Source: JBAXPV01 sp037132075
GTDB lineage: Bacteria > Bacteroidota > Bacteroidia > Bacteroidales > CAIXZF01
Assembly (NCBI GenBank): GCA_037132075.1
Contig: JBAXPV010000002.1
Location: 124,001-188,000 of the forward strand
Direction of reading: 5' to 3'
Length of the DNA stretch: 64,000 bases
Below the pieces are notes generated by a model, which was not told where the DNA came from, made no database searches, and worked only from the letters and a program-made list of their open reading frames with translations. How positions within the stretch are numbered: the stretch's first letter is position 1; each line of letters starts with the position of its first letter. The position numbers were made by a program, and so were the translations under genes. Of the stretch, positions 21,696 through 30,520 are shown piece after piece.

Positions 21696-22844
21696 ATGGA
21701 ATTTGCTTTTACTGAAGAACAAAAAATGATCCAACAGGCTGCCCGTGACTATGCTCAGCGGGAACTTATTAAAGACGTACTTGAAAGAGATGCCACCGCA
21801 ACCTACCCCACACAACATGTCAAAGCCCTGGCAGAACTTGGTTTTATGGGAATGCTCGTCGATGCCAAATATGACGGTGGCGGAATGGATACTGTATCCT
21901 ATGTCTTAGCCATGGAAGAAATCTCAAAAATTGACTCTTCGGTTTCTGTGATCATGTCAGTCAACAATAGCCTAGTATGCTATGGGATTGAAGCTTTTGC
22001 CACAGAGGAACAAAAAGGAAAATGGCTAAAACCTTTGGCAAGGGGTGAGAAAATCGGCGCATTCCTACTTTCAGAGCCTGAAGCAGGTTCAGATGCAACT
22101 TCACAACGAACAACTGCTGAAGATAAAGGTGATCATTACCTGGTGAATGGAACCAAAAACTGGATCACAAACGGCAATTCTGCATCAACTTACCTGGTCA
22201 TTGCACAGACCAATCCTGAAAAAGGGCATAAAGGAATTAACGTTTTACTGGTTGACCGTCATTCTCCCGGCATTACTTTGGGACCTCACGAGGATAAAAT
22301 GGGGATGCGCAGTTCAGACACTCATTCAGTAATGTTCAATGATGTTATCGTTCCTAAAGAAAACCGCATCGGAGAAGATGGATTTGGATTCAAATTCGCG
22401 ATGAAAACCCTTGAGGGTGGTCGCATAGGTATTGCAGCCCAGGCATTAGGAATTGCACAGGGAGCCTTTGAACGTGCTGTTAAATACTCAAAAGAAAGGA
22501 AAGCTTTTGGAACTGAAATATTTAACCATCAGAGCGTTGCCTTCAAGCTTGCAGAGATGCATACAAAAATTGAAGCTGCCCGACTATTCTGTCTGAAAGC
22601 TGCCTGGCTGAAAGACCAACACCAGCCTTACGGCACGGCCAGTGCGATTGCGAAATACTGGGCTGCAGAAACTGCCATGTGGGTTACTACCGAGGCGGTC
22701 CAGATTCATGGCGGTTACGGATATGTTCGTGAATATCATGTCGAACGACTGATGCGTGAAGCCAAGCTGACCCAGATCTATGAAGGGACTTCTGAGATTC
22801 AACAGATCATTATCTCCCGAGCCATCTTTAACGAAGTTTATTAA
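21696..22844 (+). CDS. bcd: Short-chain acyl-CoA dehydrogenase (butyryl-CoA dehydrogenase type)
   Basis: 382 residues, standard length. Seen: FAD-binding FLLSEPEAGSDATSQ, NGTKNWITNGN, and the C-terminal EAVQIHGGYGYVREYHVERLMREAKLTQIYEGTSEIQ region that carries the catalytic Glu (YEGTSEIQ). It interconverts butyryl-CoA and crotonyl-CoA, passing electrons to ETF. etfB and etfA follow directly, the arrangement of bcd-etfBA loci. The gene symbol is by analogy. Confidence 0.88.
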   Translation: MEFAFTEEQKMIQQAARDYAQRELIKDVLERDATATYPTQHVKALAELGFMGMLVDAKYDGGGMDTVSYVLAMEEISKIDSSVSVIMSVNNSLVCYGIEAFATEEQKGKWLKPLARGEKIGAFLLSEPEAGSDATSQRTTAEDKGDHYLVNGTKNWITNGNSASTYLVIAQTNPEKGHKGINVLLVDRHSPGITLGPHEDKMGMRSSDTHSVMFNDVIVPKENRIGEDGFGFKFAMKTLEGGRIGIAAQALGIAQGAFERAVKYSKERKAFGTEIFNHQSVAFKLAEMHTKIEAARLFCLKAAWLKDQHQPYGTASAIAKYWAAETAMWVTTEAVQIHGGYGYVREYHVERLMREAKLTQIYEGTSEIQQIIISRAIFNEVY

Positions 22845-22862
22845 TCTATACTCATTGACCTT

Positions 22863-23609
22863 ATGAAGATTTTAGTTTGTGTTTCCAATGTGCCTGATAC
22901 CACTACGAAGATCCGGTTTAGCGACCCAAAGACCTTTGATGCTGCTGGTGTCCAATGGATCATCAACCCATGGGATGAACTTGCCCTCACCCGTGCTGTA
23001 GAATTCCGTGAAACAATCCCAGCTTTTGTAGAAAAAGTTACCGTTATCAATATCGGGCCCGCTCTTACTGAGGCGACCCTGCGAAAAGCACTGGCAATAG
23101 GTGCTGATGATGCGATTCGCGTAAATCAGGACCCAAAAGATGCCTATGCCGTTGCTTTTCAAATCGCAGAAGCTATAAAAAATGATGGCTATGACATGAT
23201 CTTATGTGGGGTCGAATCTTCTGATTACAATGGCTTTGGTGTTGGCGGTATGCTGGCAGAATTGCTCGACATCCCCAGCCTGGGTGCCGTATCCGGACTC
23301 AACATTAATGGAAGTGATGTGGTGGTTGACAGAGACATCGATGGAGGGAAAGAGGTGATGAATGTACAATTGCCTGTTCTCCTGGTTGTTCAAAAAGGTA
23401 TAGCCAAAGATGCCCGCATTCCCTCTATGCGCGGGATCATGACAGCCCGGACCAAACCTCTGGTAGTGAAAGAAGCAACTGCCTGCGAAGTATATACTGA
23501 AATCCTGAGCTTTGACTTGCCCCAGGCAAAAGCCAAATGCAAAATGATTGATGCAGAAAACCTTCCGGAGCTCGTGAGGGTAATGCACGAGGAATTCAAG
23601 GCTTTCTGA
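22863..23609 (+). CDS. etfB: Electron transfer flavoprotein beta subunit
   Basis: 248 residues with the ETF beta features: an N-terminal KILVCVSNVPDT, the IGADDAIRVNQDP region and DMILCGVESSDYNGFGVGGMLAELL, which forms the nucleotide-binding face. It pairs with EtfA to take electrons from the acyl-CoA dehydrogenase upstream. The 45-bp gap to etfA supports co-transcription. Confidence 0.9.
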   Translation: MKILVCVSNVPDTTTKIRFSDPKTFDAAGVQWIINPWDELALTRAVEFRETIPAFVEKVTVINIGPALTEATLRKALAIGADDAIRVNQDPKDAYAVAFQIAEAIKNDGYDMILCGVESSDYNGFGVGGMLAELLDIPSLGAVSGLNINGSDVVVDRDIDGGKEVMNVQLPVLLVVQKGIAKDARIPSMRGIMTARTKPLVVKEATACEVYTEILSFDLPQAKAKCKMIDAENLPELVRVMHEEFKAF

Positions 23610-23653
23610 TTTTACATTTCATCACGAATCATTCAAGATAAAAAAGAGAAATT

Positions 23654-24622
23654 ATGTCTGTATTAATATATACCGATCACGCTGACGGAAAATTCAAGAA
23701 AGCCGCTTTTGAAGTAGTGGCTTATGGATCTGCATTGGCTCAAAACTCTGGCGACAATGCCATCGCTATGGTTATTGGAAAAGTCGACAACGCAGAATTA
23801 CAAAAACTGGGTAATTATGGTGCTAATAAGGTAATCAGCATTACAGATGCAGGTGTCGATCACCTGTCGAATCAAATTTACGCATCTATTATCAGCCAGG
23901 TTGCTGAAAAAGAAGGTGCTAAAGTCGTGGTTTTCTCCCACAACAACTCGGGGAAAGCACTGGCACCCAGGCTGGCAATAAGATTAAAAGCAGGTATGGT
24001 ATCCGCGGCCAGCGGGCTTCCTGTTTCTTTTGAACCTTTTGTTGTAAAAAAGTCAAGCTTCACTGGTAAAGCCTTTGCAAAAGTTCAGGTAAATACCTCA
24101 ATTAAAGTACTTACACTGGCACCTAATTCCTTTCCTTTTGTTGAGTCAGCCGGGACTACCACAATAGAATCCTTCATCCCCACATCTTCAGGTAAGCAAG
24201 CCAATACGCAAGTCGCTGATATTCAAAAACAAAGCGGAAAAATATTACTTACTGATGCCGATATCGTTGTTTCAGGAGGACGTGGAATGAAAGGCCCTGA
24301 AAATTGGGCCCCCATTGAAGAACTGGCTGAGCTTCTTGGTGCGGGCACTGCCTGTTCGAGACCTGTGGCCGACGAAGGCTGGCGTCCTCACCATGAGCAC
24401 GTTGGACAAACCGGGAAAGTTGTTGCCCCGAATCTGTACATTGCATTGGGGATCTCCGGAGCTATCCAACACCTTGGTGGAATATCCTCTTCAAAATACA
24501 TTATCGCAATCAACAAAGACCCTGAGGCCCCCATCTTCGAAGCTGCTGATTATGGGGTGATTGGAGATGTTCAGAAAATCCTTCCGGAACTTATCACAGA
24601 AGTAAGGAAAGCCAAACATTAA
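23654..24622 (+). CDS. etfA: Electron transfer flavoprotein alpha subunit
   Basis: 322 residues. The C-terminal FAD domain is clear: VSGGRGMKGPENWAPIEELA, then ACSRPVADEGWRPHHEHVGQ, and KVVAPNLYIALGISGAIQH. Works as a heterodimer with EtfB. The likely electron exit is the Fe-S membrane oxidoreductase encoded at 28235-30443. Confidence 0.92.
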   Translation: MSVLIYTDHADGKFKKAAFEVVAYGSALAQNSGDNAIAMVIGKVDNAELQKLGNYGANKVISITDAGVDHLSNQIYASIISQVAEKEGAKVVVFSHNNSGKALAPRLAIRLKAGMVSAASGLPVSFEPFVVKKSSFTGKAFAKVQVNTSIKVLTLAPNSFPFVESAGTTTIESFIPTSSGKQANTQVADIQKQSGKILLTDADIVVSGGRGMKGPENWAPIEELAELLGAGTACSRPVADEGWRPHHEHVGQTGKVVAPNLYIALGISGAIQHLGGISSSKYIIAINKDPEAPIFEAADYGVIGDVQKILPELITEVRKAKH

Positions 24623-24744
24623 CTGTGGAAGCATTGGTTTTACCTATCTATTGCATTGAATTGTTTCCTATATTCGGACTTCACTTCAACTCAATGAAAT
24701 AAATAACTTTGCTACGCTTATTACATTCTCGGCATTTTCATTCT

Positions 24745-25449
24745 TTGGTAAAAAGAAAACCATTAGCTTTCGCTATTCTTGGTCTGTGCTTGTCTACCTC
24801 TATTTTTGCCCAGCAGGAGAATATGCCAGTTAACAACCAATTGTCCATTAACCTCACTCGTCTTGCAATTTATCAGTCAGCCGAAATATTGTTGTGTATA
24901 AAAACAAACCCTAATCATTCCCTGCGTGCAGAAGCCACTTATAAACCTGCTTATGGGAACCATTTCGTACAACAAACCAATATTTTGTTTTTCGGCATCT
25001 CAAATTTCAGGCAAGTCAGTAATATTTACAGTATCGCTCTGGGTATCGAAGAATATGATTTCCAGAAAAAGAGAAAAAACTATTTTTCTGTGGATGCTTT
25101 TTATGAACATCAGTATTATAACAAGGTAATTTGGGACAACGGATCAGGAATGAGCATGGATCATGTAAATAAGTTACAATCGGAAACACACGACGTGTAT
25201 GGATTTCGTTTTTTAAGTGGCCGGAAATTCATGCTACCTAGTGCTGAATCCTGTCAAAAACTCCTGCTGGATTTTTATACAGGCGTTAGTGTTGGCATCG
25301 GGTTCTCACAAACCAAATTATATGGCATCCAAAATTCCAATGACCCCTGGAAAAATTACGATCCACCTCTGACAACCCATGATAAAATTTTTTCTTTTGG
25401 GCTACATCTGGGCGTGAGAATCGGATTGGGTTGGAGTGAGAAAAATTGA
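24745..25449 (+). CDS. Secreted or outer-membrane hypothetical protein
   Basis: No ATG is available in this frame. TTG 24745 gives a good signal peptide (VKRKPLAFAILGLCLSTSIFAQ); TTG 24709 would add 12 residues. The mature part of about 210 residues alternates hydrophobic and polar residues in strands (NHSLRAEATYKPAYGNHF; FSFGLHLGVRIGLGWSEKN) like a small outer-membrane beta barrel. Not recognised. It ends just before a 42-bp inverted repeat. Confidence 0.55.
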   Translation: MVKRKPLAFAILGLCLSTSIFAQQENMPVNNQLSINLTRLAIYQSAEILLCIKTNPNHSLRAEATYKPAYGNHFVQQTNILFFGISNFRQVSNIYSIALGIEEYDFQKKRKNYFSVDAFYEHQYYNKVIWDNGSGMSMDHVNKLQSETHDVYGFRFLSGRKFMLPSAESCQKLLLDFYTGVSVGIGFSQTKLYGIQNSNDPWKNYDPPLTTHDKIFSFGLHLGVRIGLGWSEKN

Positions 25450-25487
25450 CGGTGACTCGGTTTAATGGTGTCCGAGGACACCGTCAA
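25446..25487. repeat. Long inverted repeat behind the beta-barrel-like gene
   Basis: TTGACGGTG (25446-25454) and CACCGTCAA (25479-25487) pair, and the stem continues inwards as CTCGG/CCGAG. It overlaps the stop of the upstream gene. No T tract follows, so it is a weak or Rho-type terminator at best. The rest of the gap to 25641 shows nothing recognisable. Confidence 0.6.
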
Positions 25488-25641
25488 GGGCATAAGGTTG
25501 GTACTATTTCTTTCAAAGCGTACCTCAAAATGGAGTCTACAATATTTTTACTCATGAGAACATTGAAGAAGAGAACATTGAATTGTAAAGAATGAAATAT
25601 AAAGTGTTTTCGGAAACCACACAAGCAGAAGCACCGAATGC

Positions 25642-26550
25642 TCAGGAATTTCGGACTAACAGCTCCAATTCAATGGGAACCATTAGTGTTGCTAACCCTT
25701 CATTATTAATACTTAATGGGAATTTTTTAAAAACTCCCTTGTAATACCAATAGAAATTTCTGGAAATAGGTCCAGGTTCGTGCTGATAAATATTGTCAAC
25801 CATTTCAGCAATATCTCCCACCGTATTTATAAAATCAATATCATTAAGCGGTTGAACAAATGCAAGACTTCTTGCAGGAATGTTTACAATCGAGCCGAAT
25901 TTACCTATAGTATTTCCAGCATTATTTGCCAAATCCAATAAATAACTAACTGAATAATATCCGCTTAAAAAAGTAAATATTTCGCAGCCAGGTTCCATTT
26001 CCAAACCTATTACCCTGACTTCTAGTTTATTTACATTCTGAACGGCTTTTGCAAGAACATCGTCAACAGACAATCCCCAATGCTCAAACTCAGATTTTTG
26101 AACAGACCTGAACTGGCTTGGAAAATCAAAAGTTAATATAGTCTTTGTATCCTCAAAATCAACCCTATAGATCAAATTGGCCAGATCCAGGGCTTGATCA
26201 AGCTGATTGCAAGGATAAACCTTTAAACAGAGGAAGTCCTTAATTTTATTAAAATCGCTAATATCAACTTCATCAGAAGATTCATCGAAGAATTTACCAA
26301 AATGGTTTTCAACAAGACTTCTCCAGTTTTTATTATCCTCAATACTAACCGCACGGATCAAATTGTCAAGTCCGATTTTAATTTTCCTCCTGAAAGCGTC
26401 TTCCAGGCACACTTCACCTGATTCCAGGCTTGTTATTTGGCCTTTGTCAGACAAATAATCCTCACACAATTCCAGGATCTCTAAATATTCGTCTTGAGAA
26501 ATTAATTGTTTAAATCTTGCAGGTACAGATTCATACTTTACTGGTTGCAT
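25642..26550 (-). CDS. Uncharacterised protein, 302 aa (DUF1444-like features)
   Basis: No signal peptide or membrane segment; acidic and soluble. A middle stretch, LCLKVYPCNQLDQAL, then later FEHWGLSVDDVLAKAVQNVNKL, resembles the layout of the DUF1444/YtpQ family, which has a similar W-x-x-S-x-x-x-L-x-x-A-x-x-N motif. The match is loose. The N-terminal third is helical. It lies alone between an inverted repeat and a microrepeat cluster. Function unknown. Confidence 0.6.
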   Translation of the reverse strand: MQPVKYESVPARFKQLISQDEYLEILELCEDYLSDKGQITSLESGEVCLEDAFRRKIKIGLDNLIRAVSIEDNKNWRSLVENHFGKFFDESSDEVDISDFNKIKDFLCLKVYPCNQLDQALDLANLIYRVDFEDTKTILTFDFPSQFRSVQKSEFEHWGLSVDDVLAKAVQNVNKLEVRVIGLEMEPGCEIFTFLSGYYSVSYLLDLANNAGNTIGKFGSIVNIPARSLAFVQPLNDIDFINTVGDIAEMVDNIYQHEPGPISRNFYWYYKGVFKKFPLSINNEGLATLMVPIELELLVRNS

Positions 26551-26695
26551 AATAAAATAGTTTTATTGTTTATAATAAAGCGTTCCTTCTGTCGAATTTT
26601 CCGACTGGATCTCATTAGTATATACGGAAAACAGGGTATGCTGTGGAAAGAATTTCCCAAGTATTTTTGAAATTTCTTCGAAATATATTTTTGGG

Positions 26696-26795
26696 GTGTA
26701 GTGGTGTACCGATATACCGGTGTACTGGTGTACCGATTTACCGGTGTACCGGTGTACCGGTGTACCAATGTACAGGTGTCCGGTATATCAGTTAC
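26696..26795. repeat. Microrepeat cluster (TACCGGTG type), copy A
   Basis: About nine imperfect 10-bp units of GTACCGGTGT lie head to tail. The rest of the 304-bp gap between 26551 and 26854 holds only AT-rich sequence with no ORF or RNA that I recognise. Related clusters are at 27408-27538 and 28162-28232. Confidence 0.8.
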
Positions 26796-26854
26796 CGGGG
26801 GCCGGTGTTGCGGTGGAGGTGATTAATGATGGAATGCGGGCCTGGGGGTGGGAA

Positions 26855-27232
26855 TTATTGTTGTTCAGGTTTTGGTGGATTCTGGTTTCGCAGGGATGAA
26901 GTTATGATTTTTGCCAGGACAAGAATTATTGAACGTATTTCCTTGTTAAGATTTTGACAATCAGGGATATTGGATACTTCCACACTCAGGTTTAGCCAAT
27001 ATTCAGTTTCCTCAGCTTCTTTTAAAGCAATCTTCATTTTGTGGATAAAGTCTTTACGGCTTTCAGCATTCTGGGCTTCATGGACCAGCGCACCTATTGC
27101 TGTGCCAGATCGCAAAAGCTGATTCGCAATGACTTGTTGTTTCACTTTATTCAGTTTCTCACAATATTTAATTATATCCACCGAAAATCTAAAACTCAAA
27201 TCTGTAATCCGAACCTGACCATTTCCGTTCAT
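26855..27232 (-). CDS. Four-helix-bundle protein (S23/IVP family)
   Basis: 125 residues, all helical, with the family landmarks LLRSGTAIGALVHEAQNAES and KMKIALKEAEETEYWLNL. This family was first seen encoded in intervening sequences of 23S rRNA genes and is widespread in Bacteroidota as scattered single genes of unknown function. It forms a pentameric or oligomeric bundle in known structures. It lies between two microrepeat clusters. A frameshifted relative is at 57785-58161. Confidence 0.85.
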   Translation of the reverse strand: MNGNGQVRITDLSFRFSVDIIKYCEKLNKVKQQVIANQLLRSGTAIGALVHEAQNAESRKDFIHKMKIALKEAEETEYWLNLSVEVSNIPDCQNLNKEIRSIILVLAKIITSSLRNQNPPKPEQQ

Positions 27233-27407
27233 AACAATTGTTTTTTGTTGAGGTTACCTATCCCTTTAGATGAAAAAATCACCTCCAACTGGAAACAAAA
27301 TCGAAAATATTTTTTAACCTAATTACACTTCCTTCATTACCAACAACTTACAAAGCCACCCAACAAACCTTATAACAACCCAACAGACACAATTATAAAC
27401 AACCACA

Positions 27408-27538
27408 CCGCTACATCGTTACACCAATACATTGATACACCGATACATCGATACACCGTTACATTGGTACACCGGTACATCGGTACACCGGTACATCGGT
27501 ACACTGGTACATCGGTACACCGGTACATCGGGACACTG
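27408..27538. repeat. Microrepeat cluster (GTACACCG/GTACATCG type), copy B
   Basis: About thirteen imperfect 10-bp units alternate between ACACCGGTAC and ACATCGGTAC. The 27233-27407 part of this gap is low-complexity, AC-rich sequence with nothing else recognisable. The units are the reverse complement of cluster A. Confidence 0.85.
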
Positions 27539-27545
27539 ATTAATA

Positions 27546-27666
27546 TTAAGGGTTGAAAGAAGCATTAACATCACCATAGCAAATGCCTTTGATATTTTGG
27601 CTAAAATTACTGGTGTTGACGGTGATACTGGTTTGTGCAAATACCCAATATTGCGGCTTTTGTTTT
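27546..27666 (-). pseudogene. C-terminal remnant of a dockerin-like gene
   Basis: On the minus strand the frame reads QYWVFAQTSITVNTSN, then NIKGICYGDVNASFNP and a stop at 27546-27548. This matches the end of the dockerin-like modules at 14307 (YQQIKMLCTGDVNGSYIP) and 36165 (YQHNIKGLCSGDVNGSSIP). There is no start and no upstream part; the preceding gene (27667-28149) ends exactly where the remnant begins. It is best read as the tail of a deleted third paralogue. Confidence 0.6.
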
Positions 27667-28149
27667 TTAAGGTATTGTTTCCAACCCAGCAAATTTAAAT
27701 TCTCTACCTTCTTTTTTGAAAGAAATTCCTAATTGAGCACCTTCATGTCCTTGCGCATATTCGTTTTCTTTCCAGATTGTAATCAAAACTAAATAATCGG
27801 CATATTGCTGATTATAAACTGATTCCTTCAAAATATGTCTTTCCTTTGAAACAGAAGCTCGTTTCCAAAAGTCAGATGAGTTGATTTTATCTAAATAAAA
27901 ACTAAAAAAAACATCCCTGTCTATTATTACCGAATCCTGACGAGAGTTTTTAAATTCCTCACAAATTAAACAATAGACATTTGTTGACGAAATATTCCTA
28001 AAGTCTTTCATATTCGGATGTTTAAAAACCTGGAAGACCTTTTCAGTAGCCATAACAATTTTCAAACTGTCAATTGAGCTAACAGACTGCCCCTGGGCAA
28101 TAAAAGCCCAATTCAATACGAAAATCATGATCAGTAATCTGTTTTTCAT
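27667..28149 (-). CDS. Secreted hypothetical protein, 160 aa
   Basis: Signal peptide MKNRLLIMIFVLNWAFIAQG, cleaved before or at Gln. The mature domain has two cysteines in VYCLICEEFKN and a beta-rich second half (YADYLVLITIW; AQLGISFKKEGREFKFAGL). Not recognised. It is enclosed by microrepeat clusters on both sides and abuts a gene remnant, so it may have been inserted here. Confidence 0.6.
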   Translation of the reverse strand: MKNRLLIMIFVLNWAFIAQGQSVSSIDSLKIVMATEKVFQVFKHPNMKDFRNISSTNVYCLICEEFKNSRQDSVIIDRDVFFSFYLDKINSSDFWKRASVSKERHILKESVYNQQYADYLVLITIWKENEYAQGHEGAQLGISFKKEGREFKFAGLETIP

Positions 28150-28161
28150 GATTCTTCAAAC

Positions 28162-28232
28162 AACATCGGTACATCAGTAAACCGGTACATCGGTACACTG
28201 TTACACCGGTACACCGGTAAATCGCTACACCA
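28162..28232. repeat. Microrepeat cluster, copy C
   Basis: About seven imperfect 10-bp units of ACACCGGTAC type, same orientation as cluster B. They fill the gap between the secreted protein gene and the Fe-S protein gene and end three bases before the latter's stop. Confidence 0.8.
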
Positions 28233-28234
28233 GC

Positions 28235-29017
28235 CTATATCCCCAACGTCCCCGCCACCAGTTCCGCAATATCCAGATTCTTCACCGATTCTTCCTTCTG
28301 CTTGTACTTAATCCCATCGGTAAGCATTGTCATACAGAAAGGACAGGCAGTGGCAATAATATCAGCACCTGTTTCCAGTGCTTCCTCTGTCCTTTCCATA
28401 AAAACCTCTTTATCACCGGCTTCAGCTTCTTTAAACATTTGGGCACCCCCTGCGCCACAACAGAAGGCAAAACTCTTGTTGCGGGGCATCTCAACTTTTA
28501 CCGAAGGAATCGCTTCAAGAATTGCACGCGGGGCATCGTATTCTCCATTCCCTCTACCCAAATAACAGGGATCGTGAAAGGTAATCCGTGAATCTTTAAA
28601 GATCCCCTGGTCAACTTTCAAAGAGCCATCTTTGACCTTGTCTTCAAGAAACTGGGTATGATGGATTACCTCATATTGCCCACCCAACTCCGGATATTCG
28701 TTTTTAAAAGTATTAAAACAGTGAGGACAAATACAGATAATCTTTTTCACCTCATACATTTTTAATGTCTCCATTACCTGAATGGCCTGCATTTGAAACA
28801 GCATTTCGTTTCCAGCTCTGCGGGCGGGGTCACCCGTACATGTCTCTTCAGATCCGAGGCACGCATAGTCTATCCCAAGATGATTCAATATCTTTGCAAA
28901 AGCCTGAGTGACTTTCTTATATCTGTCATCAAAAGCTCCGGCACATCCAACCCAAAACAAATACTCAGGCTTTTTTCCCTGGGCAAACAATTCCGACATT
29001 ATAGGTACGGCTATCAT
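28235..29017 (-). CDS. CCG-domain Fe-S protein (HdrB/GlpC-like), partner of the membrane Fe-S oxidoreductase
   Basis: 260 residues with two cysteine-rich CCG-type domains. The first has WVGCAGAFDDR ... EETCTGDPARRAG ... CICPHCFNTF; the second has FHDPCYLGRGNG ... FAFCCGAGGAQMF ... ATACPFCMTML. Such domains bind a non-cubane or 4Fe-4S cluster in heterodisulfide reductase B and related subunits. It is downstream of, and co-oriented with, the membrane Fe-S protein gene. The pair probably oxidises reduced ETF and feeds quinone or another carrier. Confidence 0.8.
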   Translation of the reverse strand: MIAVPIMSELFAQGKKPEYLFWVGCAGAFDDRYKKVTQAFAKILNHLGIDYACLGSEETCTGDPARRAGNEMLFQMQAIQVMETLKMYEVKKIICICPHCFNTFKNEYPELGGQYEVIHHTQFLEDKVKDGSLKVDQGIFKDSRITFHDPCYLGRGNGEYDAPRAILEAIPSVKVEMPRNKSFAFCCGAGGAQMFKEAEAGDKEVFMERTEEALETGADIIATACPFCMTMLTDGIKYKQKEESVKNLDIAELVAGTLGI

Positions 29018-29056
29018 AAAGTTCTAAATAATTTCTAAATAAGTAATTTTCAAATC

Positions 29057-29088
29057 ATTCCGCAATCCGCATTCCGCAATCCGCAATA
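29057..29088. repeat. Microrepeat CCGCAATCCGCA type
   Basis: Three near-copies of TTCCGCAATCCGCA lie between the two Fe-S genes. The unit differs from the GTACACCG clusters nearby. Confidence 0.7.
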
Positions 29089-29090
29089 AA

Positions 29091-30443
29091 TCATTCTGCC
29101 CATTTCATCCGATCTTCATGCGAGAACTGCCAAGGAGCACCATTGTTTTCAATATTTGCAAACATCATGTTGAGTCCTGAAGGAGCCTTGGCCTCCTCCA
29201 TGACAAGGAAACGACGCATGTCCACAATTAGACTTGGATGGTTGATATTGATCGGGCATTCCTGGGCACAGGCATTACAAGTGGTACAAGCCCAGAGCTC
29301 TTCTTCGGAAACATAATCCTTTATCAAGGAACGCATGTCATCAAATTCAAGTCCGTTGATAATTTTAGCAGATCCTATTTCTTTCATTCTCGCTCTCAGA
29401 TCCATCATGATTTTACGAGGGGATAGTTTTTTCCCTGTGGTATTTGCCGGGCAAACAGAAGTGCAACGTCCACATTCTGTACAGGCCAGTGAATCAAAAT
29501 AATTTTTCCAATTCACATCTGTGGCATCTTTAACCCCGAAACGCATCATTGGGGCAACTTCTGCCGGAGCTGGCTCCAGACCTAACATAATTTTAACTTC
29601 GGTAGTAACATTATCCATGTTTGGTAACTTTCCCAAAGGATCCAGACGACTTAAAAAAACGTTTGGAACTGACATAAACACATGAAAATGTTTAGAATAA
29701 GGCAATATATTAGCGAATAAAAAGATCAGGAGGATGTGGAGCCACCAGAACAGTTCATGCCAGAAGAGTTGGAGCGACTGGGCGACTGGGGGACTGGGCG
29801 ACAGGTTCATTAAATTCACAGAAGTAGCTGAGATCGTTGCTGCCTGAGATAATGTTTGAGAAGGAAAAAAGTTATTTACGATGAACGAACTGACTGGAAA
29901 TACTCCTTCATAACCGGCAGGATTCATGGATACATAGAAAACATTCATTCCCAGCAATGAGACCATGAGCATTAAAATGATGCTTAAGGCCAGCAAAGCA
30001 TCTTTTTTTGAATTCTTTGTCATTTCAGTCCCGTAGAATCTTTTTACGTGCATGAAAAGCCGCCGGAACAGAAACGCAAACAAGGCCAGAATTACAATCA
30101 ATGCAAAAAGATCTCCAGAAAAAGTGATAAAATCATACAACCATCCCAAAACTCCTAACGCTCGTTCGCTGCCAAAAAGACCATCAATTACCATTTCAAC
30201 ACTGCCAACTGTGATCACCAGGAAGCCCCAGAAAACCAGCGCATGCGCTAAGCCAATGACAGGACGACGAAATATCTTTGTTTGAAAGATGGCCACGAAC
30301 ATCATGACCAAAAAGCGTTTACCCAATTCTCTAATTGGAAAGGGCTTGGTTAGTTTAAAGAAAAAGATAAACCTGCGAACAGTATAAGTAAAAGCACCGA
30401 TTGTCAGCAGAAGTACAAATAAGAATATGAATTGCTTTATCAT
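29091..30443 (-). CDS. Membrane-bound Fe-S oxidoreductase (NarI-like plus ferredoxin domain)
   Basis: 450 residues. The N-terminal half has about five hydrophobic segments in the style of nitrate reductase gamma/heterodisulfide reductase membrane subunits (FIFLFVLLLTIGAFTYTV; GLAHALVFWGFLVITVGSV). The C-terminal half has two 4Fe-4S motifs: CTECGRCTSVCP and CTTCNACAQECP. Family members act as ETF:quinone-type oxidoreductases in Bacteroidota. A low-complexity insert SPSPPVAQS lies before the third or fourth TM segment and corresponds to a DNA microrepeat. Divergent from the mutase gene. Confidence 0.82.
   Translation of the reverse strand: MIKQFIFLFVLLLTIGAFTYTVRRFIFFFKLTKPFPIRELGKRFLVMMFVAIFQTKIFRRPVIGLAHALVFWGFLVITVGSVEMVIDGLFGSERALGVLGWLYDFITFSGDLFALIVILALFAFLFRRLFMHVKRFYGTEMTKNSKKDALLALSIILMLMVSLLGMNVFYVSMNPAGYEGVFPVSSFIVNNFFPSQTLSQAATISATSVNLMNLSPSPPVAQSLQLFWHELFWWLHILLIFLFANILPYSKHFHVFMSVPNVFLSRLDPLGKLPNMDNVTTEVKIMLGLEPAPAEVAPMMRFGVKDATDVNWKNYFDSLACTECGRCTSVCPANTTGKKLSPRKIMMDLRARMKEIGSAKIINGLEFDDMRSLIKDYVSEEELWACTTCNACAQECPININHPSLIVDMRRFLVMEEAKAPSGLNMMFANIENNGAPWQFSHEDRMKWAE
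29773..29803. repeat. GCGACTGGG microrepeat inside a coding region
   Basis: Three consecutive units of GCGACTGGG/GGGACTGGG type occur in frame within the membrane Fe-S gene and encode the peptide SPSPPVAQS. The reading frame stays open. Confidence 0.75.
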
Positions 30444-30520
30444 AAAAGGCAGGGTTAGTTGGACAAATCTACAAAAGAATTTTAATTATTGTATTTTTGT
30501 AAAAACTCAAAATATTGCGC

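Noticed and set aside
27419..27640. Minus-strand 73-aa open frame across microrepeat cluster B
   Set aside because: Its C-terminal half is only translated repeat (VPVYRCT-type). The real coding remnant there is in another frame.
26696..28232. The repeat clusters as CRISPR arrays
   Set aside because: The units are about 10 bp, imperfect and contiguous, with no spacers of constant length and no cas genes.
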